Source: CBDCGS01 sp965216915 (GTDB lineage Bacteria; Pseudomonadota; Alphaproteobacteria; UBA828). Taken from it: 64,000 nt of DNA. The position numbers and the translations under genes are program-made. The DNA is taken from NCBI GenBank assembly GCA_965216915.1, contig CBDCGS010000008.1:1-64000 (forward strand), written 5' to 3'. Shown piece after piece: positions 52,276 to 60,742 of the stretch. The notes under the pieces were generated by a model. It did not search any database, was not told the DNA's origin, and saw only the letters and a list, made by a program, of their open reading frames with translations. Each line of letters starts with the position of its first letter. Within the stretch, counting starts at the first letter, position 1.

Positions 52276-55200
52276 TTATTTGAGCGTGAGGTCCATGACC
52301 TTGAATTGATCTGCGACACCTGGCGGTAGATTGAGCTCTTTCACGTTCAGTTTGAAGGTGAGTTTTGTTGTCCCTTTGACCGCGTCGTCGACTTTTGCTT
52401 TCAACGAATAGAAACAGAGCCTCGGCGCGGTCGCATCGGCCCGCCGGCAGACCGCGCCGTGCTTGTCGGGCTTCGGGTTTAGCGAAAGCTTCGCGTCGTC
52501 GTGCGAGGTGAGGGTGAAACCGTTTCGCCCCTCACCAATCGCTTGGCCCCACGACGCGAAGGCTTCGTAGGCGTTCTCCGGGAGCTTGAAGGCAATCGTG
52601 ACAGGGTCATTGGTCGCTTTGTTGAGAGCCGCGGCGGTTACGCTCGCAGCCGCCCCCTTATCGTCTACCACCGTGATCGCCGTCGCGGCCGCGTTTTTAT
52701 AGTGCACCAGCAGATTCTTCGATTGGGCTTCCTTCGGGCCGTCGACGATGCTTGCTTCGTAGCCGAGCGTCACGAGGAACATGCGCCCGTTCGACAGCGT
52801 GCCGAGTGACGGTTTGGCCCAATAGACCACGCCCGAACTCTCGACCTTGGGCTTGCCGAACTTCGTGCGATCTGCGAGCCACGTCACCGGGCTGCCGTGC
52901 GTGCGATTGTCGGCCAAGACCTGCGTCGCAGCGAGAGTGAGCTTGGCGAACGCGTTCTTGGAGAGTGTGCCATTGAGCACCACGCCGAAGGACTGGCCGG
53001 GATAGACGATGGGATAGATCGGCTCGACCGTGAGCGCATCGGGTGTGCCGGCGCCTTGCCCGGTGCAGCTTGTGACACGGACGCTCGCTTCGCTCACGCC
53101 ACCGTTCGTGACGTAGACGAACGGCACAATCGAGCGGCCTGCCGCAAACCCGTTCGGGAGCACGAAGGTCACTTGACTTGCCCTGTCGGAACCACTCGGT
53201 GTCGGCTGACCGGTCGCGCCGGCGAGCACCGCCGCGGTTCCGGTGCCCGTGGCCAAGTTCTCGCCGACCACGGTGAAGGTCTGGCGCTTGATGCACGCGT
53301 TGATCGTCGACGGAAAGAGGCTCTTGATGCGCGGCGCGCCTCGTTTCTCGGTCGCGCGCGCCAAATCGAAGCCACCGGCGCGCTCGACGCCGCAGTCGGC
53401 ATTCGTCCCGGTGCGGTGTCCCGTCAGGCGAATCCTGTAGAAGTCCGAGCCGTCGCGCGTCGAGACGGTCATGCTCAGCGGCGTCCGTGTCGCCGCGCGA
53501 TGCGGCAGTTTGCTGATGTCGAATTCGGCGCGCACGCCCTCCATATCCGGCAACACCTCGATCTTCGCCGGATTTGCCTGAAGCCCGCCGAGTGTCACCT
53601 CGGTGCTGCGCCAAACCTCTTGCCCATAGATCAGGAACGACATTGTTTCCGCGCAAGCCGAGATCGTGTTCGGCTCGACGTAGGCGATGCTGGTCGGGCG
53701 GAGCGTCGGCATGTTTCTTGCCCGCGCCACGACGCTGGTGAGGCCATCGAGGTCGGCCCGATTGAGCGGAAGAACGATCTTGCGCAGCTCCCTGTGGCGC
53801 GCTCGATCCGTCTGCACCTTGATGGCGTCGCCCGTCGCATGCCAGCCCCCGGCCCAAGCCGTCTCGACGAGCGCGTTGACTTCCGGCCACCAGCCCGGCA
53901 CGGAAAGGTCGGCGAAGACGCTGTGGTTCACGACGGTGTGGCGGAGCGCAAGCTCGTCCTCGCCCTTGACTCGGACCGGGGGTCCGAAAACCCAACCGAA
54001 GCTCGGTGCTGCGCGGGCCTCGTGATGATCGGAAAAGCCGACGACGATGGGCACCCGCTCGAGCGCATCGATGCGTCCGGCCGTCTCCCGCAAATAGGAG
54101 AGCGTGTCATCGACATCGAGGCCCTCTTTCTGCAGCGCGACGGAGAGGGCGAAGCTGAGCTCGAGGCTGCGCGCGGCCGCGGCACGCGTGGAGACACGCT
54201 GTGCCCGCTCGATCGGCCCCGTCGCGTAGGTGTACCCTTCGCCCTTCGCGATCGAGATCGACACGATCTTAAATCTGTCTTTGTTGCCCGGCATCGCGGT
54301 CCACGAACCGGTGGAAAGCGCCTCGTCGTTCAACGCCTTCGTGATCGTGGCTGCGGCGGCGCGCTTCACGGACCTTGACCGAAGCGCGCGGTCAACCATG
54401 ACGCGCGCCCGGGTTGCGATGTCGTCGTCGACGCTCTCGAGATCTCGGCCGAGGGCGAGGAACAAATGCGTGCGGAGCCGGCTGTCGGTTTCGATCAGCT
54501 CGGTCGCCGGGCCGCGCGACATCTCGCCGCCGGCCCGCGCAACCCATCTGGCGAAGGACCGTTTCCCCGCCTCGGTCATCTCCACACGCGCCCAAGACCT
54601 AGGCATCGTCAGTGCGTCCTTGAAGGGCTTAATATTGAACGCGAATGGGCTTGTCTCAAACGTGAAAAGGTTATTGCCCCCGGTCGCGCCGCACCCACGA
54701 CCGGCGTGCTCTATTCTCCTCACCGTCGCAGCGAGTCGCGCACGAATTTCTTCGGGAACTTGGCGCCATTCACCGAGGCCATGGAATGTCGCCAATCCAA
54801 CAAGCGCCGCGATCTGGCATTGAGCCTGTTCTATCGTAAATTTAGATCCGAAAGTCCTAACTGCAAATTGTGATGCCTCAGTTTCGTCTGTAAATGTTCG
54901 TTCAAAACGACTCTCCAAATATTTTGTTATTGTTACGTCGCCATGGTAAAAAAGCTCTTCAAGTGATCCTTTTGCGCCCGGCGGAACGGCAACTGAAATA
55001 AACGAGCAACTTTCCAAATCGGGGGCGTCGGGTGTCTCCTCGGCGTCGGATAGTTTAGTAGCTTCTCTTCTTGAGCAGTCATCCGGAAAGCCAAGTCCCG
55101 TCTTGCGGTCGTCGTCCCCGGTGGGCTCGGCGTTTGGGTCGTAAGCCAGCCGCGCGATCTCGAACACTCCGCTGGCGGCCAGGACCTCGACCTGCTTGAG

Positions 55201-56226
55201 CGCTTCGATACGGCCGTCGCCGACGTCGCGGTTGAGGCGGCTGGTCAGGTGTGCGAGCCAGGCGACGTAGAGCTGCCGGATGTCATCGTCCGTCAGCTCG
55301 GGCGGCTCGACGGTGACGCGCGCGATGCCGAACTTGTCGCGCTTGTCGCCGGGAAGCACGGTCGCCCGGAATTGCAGGCGATAGAGGGAATGGCCGTTGG
55401 CGTCGTGCAGATCGTCCAGGCTCACCGCCGCCCGCGCTGCGCGGATTTCCTGACGATAGGCTTGGCGGTCGCGGAACCGATCAAAGGGCGACGATCCGAC
55501 GTTGTCGACCTGATCGACCTTGCCGACGAGAGAGCCCTCGCCGGTTGCCAACTCCGCCTTGAGCGCGGCGATCGCCTCCTTGTTCCTCGCGATGTCCGCC
55601 GCGAGGCGCTTTTCAAGCTCGGTCTCCTCGCGCTCGGCCTTGAGCGCATCGATTTCCCTCTGCTGCGCGGCGGTCTGCTCCTCGAGTTGCGCCAGCTTCT
55701 CCGCCGTCGCTGCATCTTGACCCCCATCACCGCCACCCTCCTCGGAGTCCTCGGAGGCCGGTTCATCGAGGGTCGCAAGCCGTTCGCGCCGGGTGATCTC
55801 CCGGTCGAGCAAAGCGATCTCGTGGTCGCGCCGTGCGAGCTCCTCTTCCCGTGTTGCGGCCAAGCCTTGGGCTTGATCGAGAGAGATGCTCAGGTGGTTC
55901 TTTAACGCTTCGAGTGTGCGGAGATTGCGCGCGAGGTCCGCGCCGAACGTTTGGGTTTCGCTGTCTTCGAGAACTTCGTCGAGATAGGCGAGTTCTTGCC
56001 GTCTGTCGTTGACGAGCGCCTCGCGCGAGTAGATTTGGGGATCACTCAGCTGGATCGCCGCGGGAACCTGAGGGCGTGACAGATCGACGTCATCCACCCC
56101 GAGCCCGAAGGGCGCCTTGAAAAAGCTGCATCCGGCGAGGCCGAGCGGCACCATAAGAGTGGCGACCGTGACGACGGTTCGTAGAACGGAGCCTCGACCG
56201 AGGCGAGGCCATTGGCCCACGCCCAT
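52276..56226 (-). CDS. Giant lipoprotein of unknown function, 1,316 aa
   Basis: It starts with a lipoprotein signal peptide (TVATLMVPLGLAGC, lipobox LAGC). Residues about 70-230 are coiled coil (EEELARRDHEIALLDREITR, QLEEQTAAQQREIDALKAER). The middle (about 250-800) has no recognised domain and includes Cys-rich bits (DDCSRREATK, LESCSF). The C-terminal 500 residues read like beta-sandwich repeats with an IPT/TIG-like flavour (FPSTINACIKRQTFTVVGEN, VEPIYPIVYPGQSFGVVLNG). It is alone on its strand, convergent with rtcA. The segment 54800-55080 is clearly AT-richer than the rest. No function can be assigned. Confidence 0.75.
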   Translation of the reverse strand: MGVGQWPRLGRGSVLRTVVTVATLMVPLGLAGCSFFKAPFGLGVDDVDLSRPQVPAAIQLSDPQIYSREALVNDRRQELAYLDEVLEDSETQTFGADLARNLRTLEALKNHLSISLDQAQGLAATREEELARRDHEIALLDREITRRERLATLDEPASEDSEEGGGDGGQDAATAEKLAQLEEQTAAQQREIDALKAEREETELEKRLAADIARNKEAIAALKAELATGEGSLVGKVDQVDNVGSSPFDRFRDRQAYRQEIRAARAAVSLDDLHDANGHSLYRLQFRATVLPGDKRDKFGIARVTVEPPELTDDDIRQLYVAWLAHLTSRLNRDVGDGRIEALKQVEVLAASGVFEIARLAYDPNAEPTGDDDRKTGLGFPDDCSRREATKLSDAEETPDAPDLESCSFISVAVPPGAKGSLEELFYHGDVTITKYLESRFERTFTDETEASQFAVRTFGSKFTIEQAQCQIAALVGLATFHGLGEWRQVPEEIRARLAATVRRIEHAGRGCGATGGNNLFTFETSPFAFNIKPFKDALTMPRSWARVEMTEAGKRSFARWVARAGGEMSRGPATELIETDSRLRTHLFLALGRDLESVDDDIATRARVMVDRALRSRSVKRAAAATITKALNDEALSTGSWTAMPGNKDRFKIVSISIAKGEGYTYATGPIERAQRVSTRAAAARSLELSFALSVALQKEGLDVDDTLSYLRETAGRIDALERVPIVVGFSDHHEARAAPSFGWVFGPPVRVKGEDELALRHTVVNHSVFADLSVPGWWPEVNALVETAWAGGWHATGDAIKVQTDRARHRELRKIVLPLNRADLDGLTSVVARARNMPTLRPTSIAYVEPNTISACAETMSFLIYGQEVWRSTEVTLGGLQANPAKIEVLPDMEGVRAEFDISKLPHRAATRTPLSMTVSTRDGSDFYRIRLTGHRTGTNADCGVERAGGFDLARATEKRGAPRIKSLFPSTINACIKRQTFTVVGENLATGTGTAAVLAGATGQPTPSGSDRASQVTFVLPNGFAAGRSIVPFVYVTNGGVSEASVRVTSCTGQGAGTPDALTVEPIYPIVYPGQSFGVVLNGTLSKNAFAKLTLAATQVLADNRTHGSPVTWLADRTKFGKPKVESSGVVYWAKPSLGTLSNGRMFLVTLGYEASIVDGPKEAQSKNLLVHYKNAAATAITVVDDKGAAASVTAAALNKATNDPVTIAFKLPENAYEAFASWGQAIGEGRNGFTLTSHDDAKLSLNPKPDKHGAVCRRADATAPRLCFYSLKAKVDDAVKGTTKLTFKLNVKELNLPPGVADQFKVMDLTLK

Positions 56227-56483
56227 ATCCCCCTCCCTCTCTTATTCTTCTTGCGCCGTTGTTGTACCGGACCTGATCAGCTCCCCAAGGAAGCGTCGAC
56301 CCGACGGCATTTCTCATAGTGTCTATGTTGAGGACGGTATGGTCAAGAGGCCTATAACCCCATCAAATTCATGGACACTACCTCAGACGCGATAGGTGTC
56401 AGCGGTCGTGCACCTTGGAGGTCGTCGATTGACTTGGCGAGACCCACACTGGCGTCATCGCGGACGGGAGCGCCGCCGCGCGC
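56227..56483. other. Intergenic region without a supported gene
   Basis: The 257 bases between the lipoprotein gene and the AhpD-like gene are of lower GC than average. Short frames here have no codon bias or ribosome binding site. The promoter of the lipoprotein gene must lie within it, but no clear hexamers stand out. Confidence 0.4.
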
Positions 56484-57050
56484 CTAGGCCGCGTCTTCCG
56501 CCTTTGCCGCAAGGCCGAGCTTGCTGGCGAGGCCGTCATAGCCGAGCTCGGCGAGCATGTGGCCGCGCTCGCGGGCGGCGTCACGGGGCGTGTTGACGCC
56601 GAGGCCCGCCGTGTAGCGGTTGAAGAAGCTGAAGATGCCGCAGACCGAGACCGCATCGTGCAGCGCCTGCTCGTCCCAGCCGGCGGCATAGACCGCCTCG
56701 GCGTCGGCCTGGGTCATGCGGCTCGGGGTGAGCGTCAGCTTCTTGACGTAGCGCAGCAGCGCCTTGGTCTCCTCGTCGAGCGTCACCGGCTCGATGTCGC
56801 TCACCAGATCCGCAAGCATGCCCTCGGGCACGCCGAACGCCTCGGCGGTTCCCGTGTGGGTGCCGTAGCAGTGGGAACAATCGTTGAGGCCGGAGGTGAA
56901 GGCCGCGATCAATTCGCGTTGCTTGACCGAGAGCGGCGAGGGGCCGCGCATGATGAGCTCCGCATAGTTCAGCAGGGCGAGGGATTTGTCGGGCTGGCTC
57001 ACGAATATCTCGGAAAGCCCGCCCTCGCCGAGGCTCTGCAGGTACAACAT
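56484..57050 (-). CDS. AhpD-like carboxymuconolactone decarboxylase/peroxidase-related protein
   Basis: A 188-residue protein of the AhpD superfamily. The redox motif is NDCSHCYGTHTGTAEAFG, with the CxxC pair and the proton-relay His three residues on. ALRYVKKLTLTPSRMTQADAE is typical of the uncharacterised peroxidase-related subgroup. It probably reduces peroxides using thiols. I use the ATG at 57050 because MLYLQSLGEGGLSEIF is the family start; the upstream extension has no family match. Confidence 0.88.
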   Translation of the reverse strand: MLYLQSLGEGGLSEIFVSQPDKSLALLNYAELIMRGPSPLSVKQRELIAAFTSGLNDCSHCYGTHTGTAEAFGVPEGMLADLVSDIEPVTLDEETKALLRYVKKLTLTPSRMTQADAEAVYAAGWDEQALHDAVSVCGIFSFFNRYTAGLGVNTPRDAARERGHMLAELGYDGLASKLGLAAKAEDAA

Positions 57051-57259
57051 CGCGCGCTCCTTCGCTCTGCATCCGGATGGCCGAGCACCCATAGTGCGGA
57101 GCGCGCAGCCGCCGCTCAAGCGTTTCGGCGGCGCGCCGCGGAGTACACAACCAAACTCGTTTGGGCCGTCGGGAAGCGGTGGAAAGCGCCTTCAACCATT
57201 TCTATATGACCCTTGGTCCATAGTTGGTGGTTGGTGCGGAAAGGCAAGGTGCGCACACA

Positions 57260-57979
57260 ATGCCGAGGGTCGGCCGGCTGCTCTTACGTGTGATGTCGCT
57301 ATGGACGCCCACCGTCCGGCGATGGGTACTCGTGCTGGCGACTCTGGCCGCTCTACCGCTGGGCGTGCTTCTCGGATTCAAGAGCTGTGAGCACGATCAA
57401 CTGCGGACTGTGGCTGTGGGGCAGAGCAAGGATGAGGTGTTCGACGCCTTGGTCGCAGATCCCATCGTTGATGGAGTTGGTGTTGACGTTGAGCACACCA
57501 TTATCAGACCTCGGACGATCGACGACCTCCCCGCACTCTTGGATAGCGAAGGTATCTATCTAGTCGCCCGCAAACCGAGAGAAAATTCCTTCGGTGTTCG
57601 AATCGTATTCGAGGGCGATTTGATCACAAACGTCGCATACTCGTACTGGGCAGAGCGGTCCGGATGGTCGGATACTCTTGGTTTCGCGGTCGGCCAGTCG
57701 CGAGAGACCGCTTTGGAGCGTATACGAGACGCTTTCATGACCTACGGAACATCGTACGAGATGCATGCGACAAACATCATCGTCGGGCGCCGCTACGTCA
57801 GTTTCACAGAAATAGCTGATGCAGATAGGGAGTATTTATTCAGATACGATATATGGGAATACAGACTTGACGTTAATGAAGAAACCTGGTTTTTCGATCA
57901 AGTAGATCATAATGTCGATTTGTATTTTGACGAAAACCGTCTAAGTATTATCAGAGCGCTTACGGTTATTCCTAAATGA
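57260..57979 (+). CDS. Membrane-anchored hypothetical protein, low-GC
   Basis: About 239 residues. The N-terminus (MPRVGRLLLRVMSLWTPTVR) leads into a membrane segment (WVLVLATLAALPLGVLLGF). The C-terminal domain has two related segments: VAVGQSKDEVFDALV near the start and FAVGQSRETALERIRDAF later, which suggests an internal duplication of a small domain. The second half (from about 57740) is distinctly AT-rich against its neighbours, a sign of recent transfer or relaxed codon use. The start is uncertain (57224 or 57260). The family is not recognised. Confidence 0.7.
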   Translation: MPRVGRLLLRVMSLWTPTVRRWVLVLATLAALPLGVLLGFKSCEHDQLRTVAVGQSKDEVFDALVADPIVDGVGVDVEHTIIRPRTIDDLPALLDSEGIYLVARKPRENSFGVRIVFEGDLITNVAYSYWAERSGWSDTLGFAVGQSRETALERIRDAFMTYGTSYEMHATNIIVGRRYVSFTEIADADREYLFRYDIWEYRLDVNEETWFFDQVDHNVDLYFDENRLSIIRALTVIPK

Positions 57980-58078
57980 TGATATGTGCTAACGGGGACG
58001 CATTGTTCAAAGGAACGAATCTCCCGGCACACAGGTTTGCATAAGGGCTGGTTGTTTGCTTCGACAGCCCCGCCGCCG

Positions 58079-59677
58079 CTAACCCGTCTCCTCCAGCCCC
58101 GCCTTGTGCAACCCCTCCATCAGGTGCGCGAGGTCGTCCGGCGCGGTGTTCCATTTTTCGAGCTCGGCGCGGGGGTCGACGTCGGGTTTGAGCGCGCGCA
58201 TGCGTGCGAGCGCGTCGGCCGCCGCCGGGTCGCCAAGCTGACCGAGCGCGGCGGCGCCGAACAGGTGGCTCCAGTAGAAGTGCGGCATGCCGATGCGCGC
58301 GACGTCGGCGGCCGCCGCCGCATAGTCGCGCTGGTCGTAGTGGTAGCGCGCCGCGCTGAAGTGATACCAGCCGGGATAGAGCGGGTTGAGCCGCTTGGCC
58401 CGCTCAGAGAGCGCCACACCGCGCGCGAATTGCCCCATGAAGGCGTAGAAATGGCCGATGTCGGCGAGCGTCTCCGGGTCGTTGGGGTTGAGCGCCAGCG
58501 CGCGCTCCGCCTCGGCCTCGAACATCGCGTTCTCGTGGCGGAAGAAGTGGACGATGGCGAGCCAGCAGCGCGCATAGGCGTTCTGCGGGTCGAGGCGCAC
58601 GGCGGTCTCGGCCATGGCGAGCGCGCGTCCGATGGGATCGGGGCGCGGGTTGGCGTCGAAGCGATGCTCGGCGAGATAAACGTTCGCGAGCAGCGCATGC
58701 GCCTCGGCCGAGCGCGGGTCGCGCGCGACCGCGGCCTCCAGGAGGTCGCGCGCCTCCGCATGGGCTTCGGCGCTGAGGTCGGCGGTGTAGCGGCGCGCGC
58801 GAAGCACGCTGTCATAGGCGTCGAGCGCGGCCGGGCTTTTGCTCAACGCGCGCTGCAGGCCGGCGTCCTGCACCTTGATGCCGAGCGTCGTCGCGATCGT
58901 CGTGGTCACCTCGTCCTGCACCGCGAAGATGTCCTCGAGGTCGCGGTCATAGTGCTCGGCCCAGAGGGTCACGCCCGTCGCGGCGTCGACGAGCTGGGCG
59001 CTGATGCGCACGCGGCCCGCCGCGCGGCGCACGCTGCCGGTGACGACATAGGCCGCATGCAGCTCCGCGCTCAGCGCCGCCAAGCTCGCCTCGCTCCCCT
59101 TGAAGCGAAATGTCGAGGTGCGCGCGATCACCTGTAGGTCGCGGAAGCGGGCGAGGTTGGTGATGATGTCCTCGGTCAGGCCGTCCGCGAAATACTCGTC
59201 GAAATCGGCGCTTTGGTTCTTTAAGGGCAAGACCGCGATCACCGGGCCCTCGGCGGCGCCCACGCCCGGTGCACCGACACTCGGCGCACCCGGCGCGACC
59301 GTGGTGACGGGATTTGGCGGAGCGGCTGCCGGCGCCTCGGCGCTTGCTGTGGCGGCGCTTGCATCATCGCCGGCCTCAACCGAGCCGATGAAGCGGAAGC
59401 CGCGCCCGCGCACCGTCTTGATTAGGGCTTGGTGGTCGCCGCTGTCGCCGAGCGCCTTGCGCGCCGATTTGACGCAGCTCGAGACCGTGGCATCCGACAC
59501 GACGCGGCCGCCCCACACCTGATCGATGATCTCGTCCCGGGTCACGACGCGGCCTGCATGCACGACGAGCAGGGAGATCAGGTCGAAGACGAGCGGCTCG
59601 ACCGGCAGCGCGGCACCGTCGCGGCGCAGCTCGAACTGGCCCGTGTCGACCTCGAACGCATCGAAGCGATAGATCAT
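58079..59677 (-). CDS. Winged-helix (CadC/ToxR-type) regulator with TolB-like and TPR region
   Basis: A 532-residue protein. Residues 1-95 are an OmpR/PhoB-type winged helix (PLVFDLISLLVVHAGRVVTR, VSSCVKSARKALGDSG, LIKTVRGRGFRFIG). An Ala/Pro/Gly-rich linker follows (about 100-140) with no membrane segment, unlike CadC. Residues about 143-265 are a FlgO/TolB-N-like domain (VIAVLPLKNQSADFDEYFAD, VTGSVRRAAGRVRISAQL). TPR repeats fill the rest (YARCWLAIVHFFRHENAMF, ALALNPNDPETLADIGHFYA). Such proteins sense unknown signals; no receiver domain is present. It is divergent from the methyltransferase gene. Confidence 0.88.
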   Translation of the reverse strand: MIYRFDAFEVDTGQFELRRDGAALPVEPLVFDLISLLVVHAGRVVTRDEIIDQVWGGRVVSDATVSSCVKSARKALGDSGDHQALIKTVRGRGFRFIGSVEAGDDASAATASAEAPAAAPPNPVTTVAPGAPSVGAPGVGAAEGPVIAVLPLKNQSADFDEYFADGLTEDIITNLARFRDLQVIARTSTFRFKGSEASLAALSAELHAAYVVTGSVRRAAGRVRISAQLVDAATGVTLWAEHYDRDLEDIFAVQDEVTTTIATTLGIKVQDAGLQRALSKSPAALDAYDSVLRARRYTADLSAEAHAEARDLLEAAVARDPRSAEAHALLANVYLAEHRFDANPRPDPIGRALAMAETAVRLDPQNAYARCWLAIVHFFRHENAMFEAEAERALALNPNDPETLADIGHFYAFMGQFARGVALSERAKRLNPLYPGWYHFSAARYHYDQRDYAAAAADVARIGMPHFYWSHLFGAAALGQLGDPAAADALARMRALKPDVDPRAELEKWNTAPDDLAHLMEGLHKAGLEETG

Positions 59678-59862
59678 CGCGCGCTTGCTCCCTGGTGCCG
59701 GCAGCTCCGCGCTGGCGCCGGCCGACCGGCCGTTCGCGCGAATCCCCGGCTCGTCCCCACAAAGATCGCAGGCTCTCCCCGCGCTGTCATCAAGCGGGCG
59801 TCCGCGGGCCCGGGCATGGTGTCACCATCACATTGACCCGCCACATGGTGAAAGGACGACCG

Positions 59863-60693
59863 ATGAACATCGCAGCCACTGAAACCGCAACGCCCGACTA
59901 CGCGGCGATCAAGGCCAAGCAGAACGCCACCTGGGCCTCCGGCGACTACGCGCAGATCGGCGTGACGCTCCAGATCGTCGGCGAGCAGCTCGCCGAGACG
60001 ATGGATCTTCCGGCGGGCGCGACGGTGCTCGACGTCGCGGCCGGCAACGGCAATGCGACGCTGGCCTTCGCGCGGCGCTGGTGCCGCGTCACCTCGACGG
60101 ACTATGTCGACGCCCTGCTCGCCAAGGGCCGCGCGCGGGCGGAGGCCGAGGGCCTTCAGATCGCCTTCGAGATCGCGGATGCCGAGGCGCTTCCCTATGC
60201 CTCCGGCTCGTTTGACGCCGTCGCTTCGACCTTCGGCGTGATGTTCGCGCCCAATCAGGCCAAGGCCGCCTCCGAGCTGGTGCGCGTGTGCGGCGCCGGC
60301 GGCAAGATCGGGCTCGCCAACTGGACGCCCGCGGGCTTCATCGGCCATCTGTTCAAGACGCTCGGCGGCCATATCGCGCCACCAGCGGGCGTTCAGTCGC
60401 CGGCCCAGTGGGGACGGCGCGACTGGCTCGACACGACGTTCGACGCGCAGGCGTCTTCGATCGACGTGACCGAGCGCGATTTCATGTTCCGCTACAAATC
60501 TGCCGCGCATTTCGTCGAGGTGTTCCGCACCCTCTACGGCCCGGTGCACAAGGCGTTCCTCGCGTTGCCCGAAGATCAGCAGCGGGCACTCGACGCCGAT
60601 CTGCATGAGACGATCGCGCGCTTCAACACGGCGACCGACGGCACGATGCGCGTGCCCTCGCGCTATGCCGAGGTCGTCATCACGAAGGCTTAG
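59863..60693 (+). CDS. Class I SAM-dependent methyltransferase
   Basis: A 276-residue methyltransferase. The SAM motif is GATVLDVAAGNGNATLAFAR, followed by the acidic post-II TSTDYVDALL, and ADAEALPYASGSFDAVASTF. The substrate is unknown; UbiE/MerR-like enzymes of this type methylate quinones or small molecules. AAAGGACGACCG precedes the ATG at 59863. The open frame to 59695 has no family match. It faces the winged-helix regulator. Confidence 0.88.
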   Translation: MNIAATETATPDYAAIKAKQNATWASGDYAQIGVTLQIVGEQLAETMDLPAGATVLDVAAGNGNATLAFARRWCRVTSTDYVDALLAKGRARAEAEGLQIAFEIADAEALPYASGSFDAVASTFGVMFAPNQAKAASELVRVCGAGGKIGLANWTPAGFIGHLFKTLGGHIAPPAGVQSPAQWGRRDWLDTTFDAQASSIDVTERDFMFRYKSAAHFVEVFRTLYGPVHKAFLALPEDQQRALDADLHETIARFNTATDGTMRVPSRYAEVVITKA

Positions 60694-60742
60694 GGCGCGA
60701 CGTGCCCGGCCGGTGCTTCCCTCCCGGGCGCCGGCCGGGCCG

